A DNA stretch of 64,000 nt from JBJXGV01 sp046160485 (GTDB taxonomy: Bacteria; Orphanbacterota; Orphanbacteria; JBJXGV01), in NCBI GenBank assembly GCA_046160485.1, contig JBJXGV010000009.1:62001-126000 (forward strand), written 5' to 3'. Numbering within the stretch: the stretch's first letter is position 1; every line of letters starts with the position of its first letter. Positions 1 through 8,816 of the stretch are shown here, piece by piece. Below the pieces are notes generated by a model that did no database searches, had not been told where the DNA came from, and saw only the letters and a program-made list of their open reading frames with translations. Made by a program: the position numbers and the translations under genes.

Positions 1-1647
1 TCGCGGCGCGGGGTGCTCGCGGAAGTACTCGCCGACGCGCTTCAGGTCGTGGCCCCAGTCGACGTTCGAGTCGATCAGGTGGCGATAGCCGCCCGCGCGC
101 CCGCCGGCGATCGAGTTGAAGTACGCAAGCGGGTCGCGCCACGCGAAGACGCCGGAGAGCGCCGCGATGACGATCGCGATCGCAGAGGCGGTGGCGATGC
201 GGCGCGCGCGCGGTGTGGGCGTGGCCGCTCGCGCCGAATCATCGCGCGCGGCCTGCGCGGTGACGCCATCGCGCACGCGCGCGAACGGCGCCGCGGCGAT
301 GAGATACATCACCGGATACAGCGGAAGGATGTGGCGATGCCCGATGTTCAGGCGGCTCGCGAGCGACGTCAGCGCATACGTCGCGGCGAAGAGGAGCATC
401 GCGCGCATGCCGGGGTGGCTCCACAGCGACCGCGTGCGTGCGAGCGCGATCGCGCCGAGGAGAAGCGCGGCGATCGTCGCGAGCGGCGTCTTGTAGAGAA
501 ACGCGAGCGGGAAGTACGAGCGGAATCCCGTGTTCGAGACGCGGCCGTCGAGGAACGCGCCCCGCTTCTCCGACATGCGCAGCGTGAACATGAAGCCGTA
601 CAGGTAACTCTCAGGGAGCACGCGGTGATCGCGCGCGAAGCCGACGATGCGCGCGGGAGCGTCGTTCGGCGCGAGGACGTCGCGCCACGCTTCGTCGGGG
701 CTCGCGGACGTGCGGCCGTACGGCATGAGGAAGCTCGGGCGCGCGGCGCTGGACGCGAGCGGCGTCGAGGCTTCGTAGCGGAAACCGCAGCTCGCCCATA
801 TCGCGGCGAACGCGGCGACGGCGATGATAGCGGCGCACGCGAGGAACGGCGCGGCGCGTGGCGGACGCGCCGCCTCGTGCGCGCTGCTCGCGCCGCGATC
901 ACGCGCGCCCGCGCCGGCGAAACGCAGCACCGCCACCGCGAGCGCCGCGGGCAACACGAGAACCCACGAAAACTTCGCGAGCACGAGAGTCGCCGCCGCC
1001 GCCGCGGCGAGCGCGACGTTCGCGGCGGTGATTCTCTCGAGCAGTCGCGTCCACGCCCACACGAACGCGAAGAAGCCGAGCGTCACGGGAAGATCCGCCG
1101 TCGCGTAGCGGCCATGCGCGAGAAGGTTGGGACACGTGAGCGCAAGCAGAAGCGCGGCCGCTGCCGCACGCGCCCCGAACCATTCGAACGCCACGCGATA
1201 GATCAAAATCGAAAGCAATCCGAGCAGTAGGAGATTCGGCAGGCGCGCCCATCGCAGAATCGTGTCGGTGTCGTTCGCGGTCGGCGGGCCGTCGACGGGC
1301 GCGTCTTGGCGCTGGTGCATGAAGCGGCTGCCGTAGCGCCACACCTCGCCGCCGAGGAAGTCGGGCGAATCGGTCGCCGGCAGATCGAGTCGCAGCGCGA
1401 GAAGCGGAAGCGCCGCGCTCCACTTCACAAGCGGCCCCGCCTCGGGATCGAGGTGCGCCTGCCCCGTGCGAAGCTGCACGTAGCCGGCGGTGATGTGCGC
1501 GGTTTCGTCCGACGTACACGCGTCGCGCGCCGCGCTCATCCAACCGAGCGCGATCTGCGCGGCCGCGAGCACAATGAGAATGCGCAGCGGAATCGGACGG
1601 TCGAAGAGGCTCATCGAGAGGCGCGCGCGCGGCATGACGAGGCGCAT
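1..1647 (-). CDS. GT39/ArnT-like membrane glycosyltransferase, 3' end cut by window
   Basis: An open minus-strand frame runs from about 1647 through base 1, so the C-terminus lies outside the window. The translation is a polytopic membrane protein: a first hydrophobic segment near the N-terminus, then a DE-T-H motif (SDETAHITAGY) typical of the first periplasmic loop of lipid-carrier-dependent glycosyltransferases. Later come multiple Ala/Leu-rich helices, a RLNIGHRHILPLYP segment and a DSNVDWGHDLKR block near the cut end. The last motif is characteristic of the family 39-like enzymes that transfer sugars from polyprenyl-phosphate carriers in the inner membrane. In-frame ATG codons at 1647, 1635 and 1614 have no clear ribosome site, so the start is uncertain. 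It is divergent from the TfoX-like gene. The substrate cannot be told. Confidence 0.8.
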   Translation of the reverse strand, partial: MRLVMPRARLSMSLFDRPIPLRILIVLAAAQIALGWMSAARDACTSDETAHITAGYVQLRTGQAHLDPEAGPLVKWSAALPLLALRLDLPATDSPDFLGGEVWRYGSRFMHQRQDAPVDGPPTANDTDTILRWARLPNLLLLGLLSILIYRVAFEWFGARAAAAALLLALTCPNLLAHGRYATADLPVTLGFFAFVWAWTRLLERITAANVALAAAAAATLVLAKFSWVLVLPAALAVAVLRFAGAGARDRGASSAHEAARPPRAAPFLACAAIIAVAAFAAIWASCGFRYEASTPLASSAARPSFLMPYGRTSASPDEAWRDVLAPNDAPARIVGFARDHRVLPESYLYGFMFTLRMSEKRGAFLDGRVSNTGFRSYFPLAFLYKTPLATIAALLLGAIALARTRSLWSHPGMRAMLLFAATYALTSLASRLNIGHRHILPLYPVMYLIAAAPFARVRDGVTAQAARDDSARAATPTPRARRIATASAIAIVIAALSGVFAWRDPLAYFNSIAGGRAGGYRHLIDSNVDWGHDLKRVGEYFREHPAPR

Positions 1648-1747
1648 CTTACCGCGCCGCCGCGGCGCGAGCGAGATCGCAGCGCGCTCGCGTTGCTCCG
1701 CGCCGGCAGTGGCGCCGTCGCGCGCCTCCTGATACGCTCGGCAAACG

Positions 1748-2200
1748 ATGGCGGTCAGCAGAGAGTATCGCGAATTCGTGATCGAGCAGCTCGAGCGCGT
1801 GACGCGCGTCGCGGCGAAGAGCATGTTCGGCGGCGTCGGCCTCTACGCGGACGGACTCTTCTTCGCGCTCATCGATGACGACACGCTCTACTTCAAGGTC
1901 GACGACACGAATCGCGGCGACTTCGAGTCCGCCGGCATGGGGCCGTTCATGCCATTCAAGGACGACTCGCACGTGATGCAGTACTACGAGGTGCCGGCGG
2001 ACGTGCTCGAAGACGCGGCGACGCTCGCCGAGTGGGTCGCAAAGGCGGTGAGCGTGGCGCGAAGCCGGCGCGCAGCGAGAAAACCCGCGAAGACGAAATC
2101 GCCCAGTCCGAAGAAGGCGAGCGCAACCGCGAAGGCGAAGGAAAAGGCGGCGAGCGGCGCGGCAACGAAGAAGGCCGCGCGCAAGAAGAGGGTGCGATGA
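1748..2200 (+). CDS. TfoX/Sxy N-terminal-domain protein with Lys/Ala-rich tail
   Basis: 150 residues. Residues 1 to about 100 match the TfoX N-terminal fold: an RxMFGGVGLY-type motif (KSMFGGVGLYADG), a FALI-DDTLYFKVDD block and a F-P-F block (GPFMPFKDD). From about residue 105 the chain is a low-complexity Lys/Ala/Ser tail resembling histone-H1-like extensions. In many bacteria this domain stands alone without the competence role known for Sxy, so the function here is open. Its TGA overlaps the ATG of the methyltransferase (ATGA at 2197-2200), which implies translational coupling. Confidence 0.85.
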   Translation: MAVSREYREFVIEQLERVTRVAAKSMFGGVGLYADGLFFALIDDDTLYFKVDDTNRGDFESAGMGPFMPFKDDSHVMQYYEVPADVLEDAATLAEWVAKAVSVARSRRAARKPAKTKSPSPKKASATAKAKEKAASGAATKKAARKKRVR

Positions 2201-2928
2201 GCCAACAGAGTATCGACGCGTACGATTTGCCGGCGCGTGTCGCGTCGTACGACGCGGACATGGAGATCATGCATCCGAACCGCGCGAAGATGGTGGAGAT
2301 CGCGCTCGACGTACTCCCGTTCGAGACGGCCGCGCCGCTGCGCGCGCTCGATCTCGGCGTCGGAACCGGCTTCTTCAGCGCGCGCTTCATGGCGCGCTTT
2401 CCCGCTGCGCGCGTCGTCGCGATCGACGGTGCTCGCGCGATGCTCGACCTTGCGACCGCGCGCTTCGGCGCCGACGCCGCGCGCGTCGAGTTCGCGGTCG
2501 CCGACTTCCGCACGCTGCACGATCTCGCGCTCACGCCGGAGGGCTTCGACGTCGTCTACTCCTCGTTCGCGCTGCATCATCTCAGCCGCGCGGAGAAAAC
2601 GGCGCTCGTTCGCAACGCGCTCGCGCTTCTGCGCCCCGGCGGCTGGTTCGTCAACGCCGACATCGTCGTCGCCGGCTCGCGCGAGATCGAAGCGCGAATT
2701 CAGGCGCTGCGGCTGGCGGGCATCGTGGCGCGCGCGCGCGGCGCGGATCCGCGCTTCGGGACCATCGACGCAACGCGCCGCTTCATCGACGATCTTCAAG
2801 CCCGCGACGGCGATCAGCCTCTGACGCTCGAGGAGGACCTTGCGGTATTGCGCGACGCCGGCGTGCGCGGGGCGTCCGTCTTCTGGTCCGAACTGCGCGA
2901 AGCGGTGTGCGGAGGCTACAAGAGTTAG
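2197..2928 (+). CDS. class I SAM-dependent methyltransferase
   Basis: 243 residues. Motif I for S-adenosylmethionine binding is plain (ALDLGVGTGFF, about residues 45-55). The acidic residue ending strand 2 is the D of VVAIDGA, and the post-motif block is FDVVYSSFALHHL. The start at 2197 was chosen because homology begins right there and the ATG overlaps the stop of the TfoX-like gene; the frame is open further upstream but that part is only the Lys-rich tail of the neighbour read in another frame. The pattern is that of a small-molecule methyltransferase (Methyltransf_25/UbiE-like). The substrate is unknown. Confidence 0.85.
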   Translation: MSQQSIDAYDLPARVASYDADMEIMHPNRAKMVEIALDVLPFETAAPLRALDLGVGTGFFSARFMARFPAARVVAIDGARAMLDLATARFGADAARVEFAVADFRTLHDLALTPEGFDVVYSSFALHHLSRAEKTALVRNALALLRPGGWFVNADIVVAGSREIEARIQALRLAGIVARARGADPRFGTIDATRRFIDDLQARDGDQPLTLEEDLAVLRDAGVRGASVFWSELREAVCGGYKS

Positions 2929-3003
2929 TCGGCCGTGAGTCGGCGTTTCATGCGCGCGCGTGATCGTGTGCGCCGCGCGAACTCGCAACGGGAGGGTGTC
3001 GCT

Positions 3004-3327
3004 GTGCCGTGGATTCAACTCGCAATTGCGGGTGTTCTCGAGGTCGGGTGGGCGATCGGTCTGAAGTACAGCGCCGGGTTCTCGCGCCCGCTGCCGACCG
3101 CGCTGACGATCGCTGCGATGATCGGGAGCATGGTGTTGCTCGCGTCGGCGGTAAACTCGCTCCCGGTCGGCACGGCCTACGCGGTATGGACCGGCATCGG
3201 TGCGGTCGGAACGTGTATCCTCGGCATCATTCTCTTCAACGAGTCGGTGTCGCCGCTGCGCCTCGGCTTCATCGCGCTCATCGTCATCGGAATTCTCGGG
3301 CTCAAGTTCGTGGAGGGCCGCGCATGA
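3004..3327 (+). CDS. gdx: SMR-family guanidinium-type exporter (SugE/Gdx-like)
   Basis: 107 residues with four predicted transmembrane helices, the usual small multidrug resistance size. The N-terminal signature [15 protein letters not shown] contains the membrane-embedded Glu used for proton/substrate antiport and the K-x-x-x-GF pattern that separates the SugE/Gdx subgroup from EmrE-like drug exporters. Proteins of this subgroup export guanidinium ions. The GTG start at 3004 is preceded by a GGAGGG ribosome site; an in-frame ATG at 2935 would add an unlikely Arg-rich leader. The stop overlaps the next ATG (3324-3327). No guanidine riboswitch is evident in the 75 bases upstream. Confidence 0.85.
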   Translation: MPWIQLAIAGVLEVGWAIGLKYSAGFSRPLPTALTIAAMIGSMVLLASAVNSLPVGTAYAVWTGIGAVGTCILGIILFNESVSPLRLGFIALIVIGILGLKFVEGRA

Positions 3328-3938
3328 AAACGCCAACGCGGAAAGCGGCTAAGAAAGCCGCGCCGAAATCGTCTCGCAAGGCTCAGATTATCGGCGGCAT
3401 CAGTACGGAGGCGGTCGAGAAGGCGACGGGCAAAGGCTGGACGGAGTGGCTCAGGATTCTCGACGCCGCGGGTGCGCGCAAGATGAATCACAAGGAGATC
3501 GTCGCGGTTGTGACGAAGGCGCACCGCGTCTCCCCGTGGTGGCGGCAGATGGTGACCGTGGGATACGAGCAGGCGCGCGGTCTCCGCGTGGCGCATCAGA
3601 AGGTGGACGGATTCTCGGCGAGCCGCAGCAAGACGGTCGCGGCGCCGATCGCGGTTCTCTATGCCGCGTGGAGCGACGCGCGCGTGCGCGCTCGCTGGCT
3701 CGGCCCCGACGCGAAGTCGCTCGTGGTGAGCACGTCGACGAAGAACAAGTCGCTGCGCGCCGTCTGGCAGGGTGGCGCAAGCCGGGTCAACGTCACGTTT
3801 TGGGCGAAGGGCGCCGCGAAGAGTCAGGTGGCCGTCGAGCACAACAAACTTGCAAGCGAGAGCGACGTAGCGCTCATGAAGGCGTTTTGGGGCGAAGCGC
3901 TCGAGCGCATGAGAGGCGCGGTGGAGAAGAAACGATGA
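3324..3938 (+). CDS. DUF4287-domain protein with SRPBCC-like C-terminal half
   Basis: 204 residues. After a Lys-rich N-terminus, the segment starting near residue 30 ([18 protein letters not shown], then the D-x-x-GA and HK-IV blocks) matches DUF4287. It is followed by a [12 protein letters not shown] motif and a ~100-residue domain with strand/helix pattern and a conserved WLGPDA, resembling AHSA1/SRPBCC hydrophobic-ligand-binding folds. This two-domain arrangement is common in soil bacteria, but no biochemical role is established. It is coupled to the SMR exporter by an ATGA overlap. Confidence 0.8.
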   Translation: MKTPTRKAAKKAAPKSSRKAQIIGGISTEAVEKATGKGWTEWLRILDAAGARKMNHKEIVAVVTKAHRVSPWWRQMVTVGYEQARGLRVAHQKVDGFSASRSKTVAAPIAVLYAAWSDARVRARWLGPDAKSLVVSTSTKNKSLRAVWQGGASRVNVTFWAKGAAKSQVAVEHNKLASESDVALMKAFWGEALERMRGAVEKKR

Positions 3939-3951
3939 AACGAGGCAGTCG

Positions 3952-4533
3952 ATGAGCGCGGCACCGAAGATTCTCGTGTTCGCGGGGAGTCTGCGCGAGC
4001 ATTCGTATAACAAGAGGCTCGCGCGCATAGGCGCGGATGCGGCGCGCGCCGCGGGCGGCGATGTGACGCTCATCGATCTGCGCGATTTCGCGATGCCGAT
4101 TTTCGACGAGGATCTCGAGACGCGCGACGGATTGCCCGCGGGCGCGCGGCGGTTCAAGGACGCGCTCCTCGCGAACGACGGAATCCTGCTCTCGGCGCCC
4201 GAGTACAACAGCTCGATCACGGCGGCGCTGAAGAACGCGATCGACTGGGCGTCGCGCCCCGTCCCGGGCGAGGCGCCGCTCGGATGCTTCGCCGGAAAGG
4301 TCGCGGCGCTACTGAGTGCGTCGCCGGGCGCGCTCGGCGGATTGCGCGGACTCGTTCACGTGCGCGCGATTCTCGGCAACATCAAGGTGCTCGTGCTCCC
4401 CGAACAGTTCGCGCTCATGAAGGCCGACGATGCGTTCGACGCCGACGGCCGCTTGAAGAATCCGAAACAGCAAGAGACGGTCGCGCGCATCGCGTCGACT
4501 CTCGTAACGACGATCGCGAAGTTGAAGACGTGA
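3952..4533 (+). CDS. NAD(P)H-dependent FMN reductase family protein
   Basis: 193 residues, flavodoxin-like fold. The phosphate-binding loop GSLREHSYNKRLA (about residues 12-24) and the SAPEYNSSITAALKNAIDW block (about 83-101) are diagnostic of the NADPH-dependent FMN reductase/chromate-quinone reductase family (ChrR/YieF/ArsH-like). Such enzymes bind FMN and reduce quinones, azo dyes or metal oxyanions in the cytosol. It follows the DUF4287 gene by 13 bases and its TGA overlaps the GTG start of hflX. Confidence 0.9.
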   Translation: MSAAPKILVFAGSLREHSYNKRLARIGADAARAAGGDVTLIDLRDFAMPIFDEDLETRDGLPAGARRFKDALLANDGILLSAPEYNSSITAALKNAIDWASRPVPGEAPLGCFAGKVAALLSASPGALGGLRGLVHVRAILGNIKVLVLPEQFALMKADDAFDADGRLKNPKQQETVARIASTLVTTIAKLKT

Positions 4534-5831
4534 GCAAGAACCGCGTACTGCACAAGGTCATCGATCGCACGCCGGTGGAGCGCGCGCACCTGGTCGGCGT
4601 GATTCTGCCGAACGACAACCGCGGGGACGCGTCGGCGTCGCTCGAGGAATTGGGCGCGCTCGTGCTCGCCGCGGGCGGCGAGGTTGCGGGGCAAAGTTTG
4701 CAGGCGCGCTCGCGCATCGAGGGCGCGACGTACATCGGCTCCGGGAAGGTCGACGAGCTGCGCGACGCCGCGCGCGAGCAGGGCGCCACGCTCATCGTTT
4801 TCGATAACGACTTGTCGCCCGCGCAGGCGCGCAACGTCGAGAAGGTGACGGCGGTGAAGGTGATCGATCGCTCGGAGCTGATTCTCGACATCTTCGCACG
4901 GCGTGCGCAGAGCGCGATGGCGCGCGCGCAGGTCGAGCTCGCGCAGCTCGAGTACCAACTGCCGCGGCTGACGAATTTGTGGGAGCACCTCTCGCGATTG
5001 GGCGGCGGCATCGGAACGCGCGGCCCCGGCGAGACGCAGCTCGAGGTCGACCGGCGCCGCGTGCGCGAACGCATCAAGCACTTGCGCGAGAGCCTCAAGA
5101 AGGTCGAGCGCGTGCGCGCGGTGCAGCGCAAGGGGCGGCGCAATCTGCTATCGATCGCGCTCGTCGGATACACGAACGCGGGGAAGTCGAGCCTCATGAA
5201 CTGCCTCTCGGACGCGGGCGTTTTCGTCGAGGACCAGGTGTTCGCGACGCTCGACACAACGACGCGTCTCGTGCCGCTCGGCACGGACTACCCGATCCTT
5301 CTCACCGACACCGTCGGTTTCATTCGCAAACTGCCGCACCAGCTCGTGGCGTCGTTCCACGCAACGCTCGAAGAAGTCGTGACGGCGGATCTGCTTCTCG
5401 TGGTCGTCGACGGTTCCGATGCACGGCATCTGGCGCAGCTCGAAACGGTCAACGACGTGCTCGATCAGATCGGCGCGGGAAACACACGCCGGCTTCTCGT
5501 CGTGAACAAGCGGGATCAAGTCGGCGACGAGGAGGCCGCGAACCGCCTCTTGCGCATGCACGGCCCGGGCGTGGTTGTCAGCGCGCGGACAGGCGAGGGG
5601 ATCGATGCGCTCAAGCGCGCGCTCGCGGAGTTCGCGGGCGAGAGCCGCGACAGCTATCGCGTCGTCATGCCGCTCTCTGCCGCCCGCGATCTTGCCGAGC
5701 TGCACGCGCGCGCGGACGTCCTCGAGAGCGAGTTCACTCCCGAGGTCGTCACGCTGATCGTGCGGGCGCGGTCCGAGGATGTCGGCTGGTTGCGCGCGCG
5801 CGGGCATAGCGTTCAACCGCTCGACAGCTGA
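4530..5831 (+). CDS. hflX: ribosome-associated GTPase HflX
   Basis: 433 residues. The N-terminal HflX domain includes the glycine-rich YIGSGKVDEL and FDNDLSPAQARN blocks and the GGGIGTRGPGETQLE linker. The G domain shows G1 GYTNAGKSSL (about 212-221), G3 DTVGF (about 260) and G4 NKRD (about 325). HflX is a 50S-binding GTPase that splits stalled or hibernating ribosomes after heat stress. The GTG start at 4530 overlaps the upstream stop (GTGA); the frame is open further upstream but that part reads through the flavin reductase gene. The last ~70 residues include a typical C-terminal extension. Confidence 0.95.
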   Translation: MSKNRVLHKVIDRTPVERAHLVGVILPNDNRGDASASLEELGALVLAAGGEVAGQSLQARSRIEGATYIGSGKVDELRDAAREQGATLIVFDNDLSPAQARNVEKVTAVKVIDRSELILDIFARRAQSAMARAQVELAQLEYQLPRLTNLWEHLSRLGGGIGTRGPGETQLEVDRRRVRERIKHLRESLKKVERVRAVQRKGRRNLLSIALVGYTNAGKSSLMNCLSDAGVFVEDQVFATLDTTTRLVPLGTDYPILLTDTVGFIRKLPHQLVASFHATLEEVVTADLLLVVVDGSDARHLAQLETVNDVLDQIGAGNTRRLLVVNKRDQVGDEEAANRLLRMHGPGVVVSARTGEGIDALKRALAEFAGESRDSYRVVMPLSAARDLAELHARADVLESEFTPEVVTLIVRARSEDVGWLRARGHSVQPLDS

Positions 5832-5917
5832 GGCGCGCCATCGCGCTGCTTCCGACCGTTCGTGCGTTCGCGTTTCCGCGCTGCGCGGGGTCGCCGGCGG
5901 AGCGGCGCGCCGCGGAG

Positions 5918-7084
5918 ATGGCGGCGGCGCGTTTCGAGGCGCTCGGCCTGGCAGCAACGCGCGAGCCGTTTCGTGCGAGCGTCGATGCGATTCGCCGCTT
6001 CAAGCTGATGCTTCATCTCGGCGGCGCGGCATGCGCCGCGCTCACCTGCGCTGCGGCCTCCGCAACGCCGGCGCTCGGAGCGCTCATCGGGACCGCGACA
6101 CTCGCGGCGGCGTCGCTCGCGGGCCGCTGGTCGATTCGCGCCGAGCGCGCGTTCGACTCGGGCCGAATCATCGAAAGCGAGAACGTCGTTGCGCGAAGAG
6201 CGGTGGATGCGACCGCTGCTGCGCCGGTGCCAGACGCCCTCGCGCCGCGCGTCGTGTTTCTCGCGCACGTCGATAGCAAGTCGATGCGCTGGCCGACGTC
6301 GGTAGCCGCGTCGCTACTGATCGGTGCGGTGGCGGGGCTTGCGCTCGTCGCGGGATGGTGCGCGCTCGCCGCTCTGCACGCCGTTCCGCCGCCGGGTGCC
6401 GCGGCCGCCGCGACCGCGGGCGTCGTCATCGCGTCCGCGTTCGCTCTCGGACTCTTCAACTCGTCCGGCAACGAGTCGCCCGGTGCGATGGACAACGCGT
6501 CGGGAGTGGCGGTCCTGCTCGAACTCGCGGGGACGCTGCCGCACGACGCTGCGTTCGATGGCGCGGATCTCACGTTCGTCGCGACGGGCGCGGAGGAGAT
6601 CGGCCTCGCGGGGGCGATGCGCTGGATTCAACGCCACGCGCCGGAGTGCCCGCGCGGCGCGACGCTCTTCATCAACTTCGATTCAGTTGGCGTCGGTGAA
6701 GCGATCGTGGTGATGAACGCGCGCGGCGCGGCGCCGGTTCGCGGTGACGCGCGTGTGCGCGTGGGAATCGCGCAACTCGCGCGCTGCGTGGCCACCGAAG
6801 TCGGGATCGCGCTGCGCGTGGTGCCCGGCCTCCTCGGCGTCGGCGTCGACACGATGCCGGTCGCCGCGCGCGGTTTCGCGACCATCACGATTCTCGGCGA
6901 GGTGCTCGGCCCGGCGTCGCGCCGCTTCCATTCGCGTCGCGACACGGTCGACCATCTCGACGAGGCCGGCCTTCGCCGCGCCGCCGACTTCGGTCGCGCG
7001 ATCGCACTCGCGTGGATCGACGCCCAGCGCAATGCGCGCGGCGACGCAGCGAGACCAGCCGCGCAGGCGCGGCGTTTACCGTAG
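5918..7084 (+). CDS. membrane M28-family zinc aminopeptidase-like protein
   Basis: 388 residues from the first ATG. All five expected zinc-site positions are visible in order: H and D of AHVDSKS, D of GAMDNASG, E of TGAEEIG, D of NFDSVG and H of RFHSRRDT. Four hydrophobic helices are woven into the N-terminal half, two of them between the first and second metal motifs, so the catalytic domain is probably tethered to the membrane. Homology (a CAGSPAERRAAE block typical of M28 N-termini) continues upstream of the ATG to about 5876 in an open frame with no ATG, GTG or TTG back to the stop at 5807. A CTG at 5828, overlapping the hflX stop, is a candidate start. Confidence 0.75.
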   Translation: MAAARFEALGLAATREPFRASVDAIRRFKLMLHLGGAACAALTCAAASATPALGALIGTATLAAASLAGRWSIRAERAFDSGRIIESENVVARRAVDATAAAPVPDALAPRVVFLAHVDSKSMRWPTSVAASLLIGAVAGLALVAGWCALAALHAVPPPGAAAAATAGVVIASAFALGLFNSSGNESPGAMDNASGVAVLLELAGTLPHDAAFDGADLTFVATGAEEIGLAGAMRWIQRHAPECPRGATLFINFDSVGVGEAIVVMNARGAAPVRGDARVRVGIAQLARCVATEVGIALRVVPGLLGVGVDTMPVAARGFATITILGEVLGPASRRFHSRRDTVDHLDEAGLRRAADFGRAIALAWIDAQRNARGDAARPAAQARRLP

Positions 7085-7179
7085 GATTTCTCGCCGCTGC
7101 GGGCCGCGCGCTAACACCGATTCCCGCGAATTTGTCGCGTCAGGGCGATTCTGGGGGCCCCAATCGAGAGTCACAACCC

Positions 7180-7209
7180 TTGACAGCGTCGAGCGGGCGC
7201 GGCTAAAAT
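7180..7209 (+). promoter_or_regulatory. sigma70-type promoter of the M56 gene (near leaderless)
   Basis: A perfect TTGACA -35 box (7180-7185) is separated by 18 bases from a TAAAAT -10 box (7204-7209). The expected transcription start, about seven bases after the -10 box, falls on or next to the ATG at 7216, so the M56 mRNA should be leaderless or nearly so. Confidence 0.65.
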
Positions 7210-7215
7210 CGCAGC

Positions 7216-8802
7216 ATGTTTTTCGCATCTTCCCTCCCGCTCGACTCCGCCGACGCTCGCGCGCTGCTTGCGCTACTCATCGACACATCGCTGAAAGGCG
7301 GGATCATTCTCGCCGCCGCTGCCGCGCTGACCGCGGGGTGGCGCCGTGGTGCTGCGGCTTCGCGCCATCTGTTGTGGCTGCTTGCGATCTCGAGTGTGCT
7401 TGCCCTTCCCGCGCTTCGCATCATCGTGCCGGCTTGGGGGCTTCCTTGGGGCCCGGATATTCTCGCGCTCCCAGAGGCCGACGCGATCTCGACGGTTGCG
7501 ATCACCGAACCCGCGACGACCGTCGTGCCGTCACGGTCGATTCCGTGGGGCGCAATCGTGCTCGCGATTTGGGCAGCGGGTGCGTTCGTGTTTCTTGTGC
7601 GCTTCGCTATTGGGATGTTCGCCGCTTCGCGTCTCGCTCGCCGGTCCACTCCCGACATGAACTCGGGCTGGGCGCGCGAACTCACGGATCTCGCGGGCGC
7701 GCTCGGTCTTTCGCGCCGCGTCGAGCTTCGCCGGTGCGCCGAGAAGACGATGCCGATGACTCTCGGCGCGTTCCGCCCGGTCCTCCTCCTCCCGCGCGAA
7801 GCCGACGCGTGGCCGCTGCTACAAAAGCGGCTCGTTCTCCTGCACGAACTCGCACACATCCGCCGGTGGGACTGCCTCACGCAGATTCCAGCGCAGATCG
7901 CGTGCGCCGTGTTCTGGTTTCATCCGCTTGTTTGGTTCGCGTCGCGCCGCCTTTACCTCGAACGCGAACGCGCCTGCGACGACGCCGTGCTCGACGCGGG
8001 CGTGAAGGCCTCCGACTACGCGCAGACGCTGCTCGAAACGGCGCGCGGTCTTGCGCCGCTCCCGGCCGGGCTCGCCGCCGCGGCCGCGCTGGCGCGCTCG
8101 CCGCTCATCGAGGGCCGGCTTCGCGCGATTCTCGATCCGCGCCAGAGCCGTCGCCCTGCGGGAATTCTCGGCGGCGTGTTGATCGCGCTCGTCGTCGCCG
8201 CGCTGGCCGTGCCGCTCGTTGCGCTGCGCCCCGCGCCGCCGCCCTCCGCGCCGGTCGATGCCGCGCTGAACGCAGCGACCGATTCCGACGCGACCCCTCT
8301 CTCCGTCGCCGCGAACACGCCGGCCGGACGTTCGTCGAAGGCAGCGAGCGCCGAAATCGCCGCGACAGCCCCGGCGGCGTTGCCTGAGTGCAAGTCGCGC
8401 GTCGAGATCATGCGTCTGGAGGCCGCCGCCTCGAAGCATTTCCTCAATCGCGATTGGGCGAAGGCCGCGGAATCTTTCGAATCGCTGCTCGAGTGCAAGC
8501 CTTCGGATCCGCAGTTGTGGTTCGAACTCGGCTACACGAATCGTGCGCTCGGAAGCTACGACCGCAGCATCCAAGCTTATGGCCGCGCGCTCGCGCTCGG
8601 GCATCGGCCCGCGGTCGCGATGTACAACCTAGCTTGCGCGTACTCCATGAAGAACGAGCGCGACGTCGCGTTCGAGTGGCTGCAGAAGTCGCTCGGCGCC
8701 GGCTTCAGCTTCAAAGAACTGCTCACGAACGATCGTGATCTTGAGAATCTCCGCGGCGATCCTCGCTTCGACGGGTTGCTCGCGGCGTATTCTCTCGCAT
8801 AA
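7216..8802 (+). CDS. M56 (BlaR1/MecR1-type) membrane metallopeptidase with C-terminal TPR region
   Basis: 528 residues. N-terminal hydrophobic helices, then a BlaR1-like zinc peptidase domain with the HELAHI motif (about residues 209-214) and a downstream E-RACDDAVL helix typical of M56. After a further transmembrane helix (about 315-330) come a low-complexity linker and a C-terminal TPR-like segment (from about 390: NRDWAKAAESFESLL, then GYTNRALGSYDRSIQAYGRAL). M56 proteins sense a signal outside the cell and cleave a cytosolic repressor. The BlaI-type partner follows 14 bases downstream, so the two probably form the switch, though the gene order is the reverse of classical blaI-blaR1. The usual penicillin-binding sensor domain is absent; the TPR may be the sensor. 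Confidence 0.88.
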   Translation: MFFASSLPLDSADARALLALLIDTSLKGGIILAAAAALTAGWRRGAAASRHLLWLLAISSVLALPALRIIVPAWGLPWGPDILALPEADAISTVAITEPATTVVPSRSIPWGAIVLAIWAAGAFVFLVRFAIGMFAASRLARRSTPDMNSGWARELTDLAGALGLSRRVELRRCAEKTMPMTLGAFRPVLLLPREADAWPLLQKRLVLLHELAHIRRWDCLTQIPAQIACAVFWFHPLVWFASRRLYLERERACDDAVLDAGVKASDYAQTLLETARGLAPLPAGLAAAAALARSPLIEGRLRAILDPRQSRRPAGILGGVLIALVVAALAVPLVALRPAPPPSAPVDAALNAATDSDATPLSVAANTPAGRSSKAASAEIAATAPAALPECKSRVEIMRLEAAASKHFLNRDWAKAAESFESLLECKPSDPQLWFELGYTNRALGSYDRSIQAYGRALALGHRPAVAMYNLACAYSMKNERDVAFEWLQKSLGAGFSFKELLTNDRDLENLRGDPRFDGLLAAYSLA

Positions 8803-8816
8803 GAGAAGGAGATTCC

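Noticed and set aside
13..1230. Long plus-strand open frame of about 405 codons
   Set aside because: It is antisense to the membrane glycosyltransferase, very Arg/Ala/Glu-rich and without motifs. The minus-strand frame shows family signatures to the window edge.
2929..3003. Guanidine riboswitch ahead of the SugE/Gdx-type exporter
   Set aside because: The gap is only about 75 bases and the conserved riboswitch elements could not be seen.
6744..8387. 547-codon plus-strand open frame over the M28 and M56 genes
   Set aside because: Arg-rich and motif-free; both underlying genes have complete catalytic motifs in other frames.
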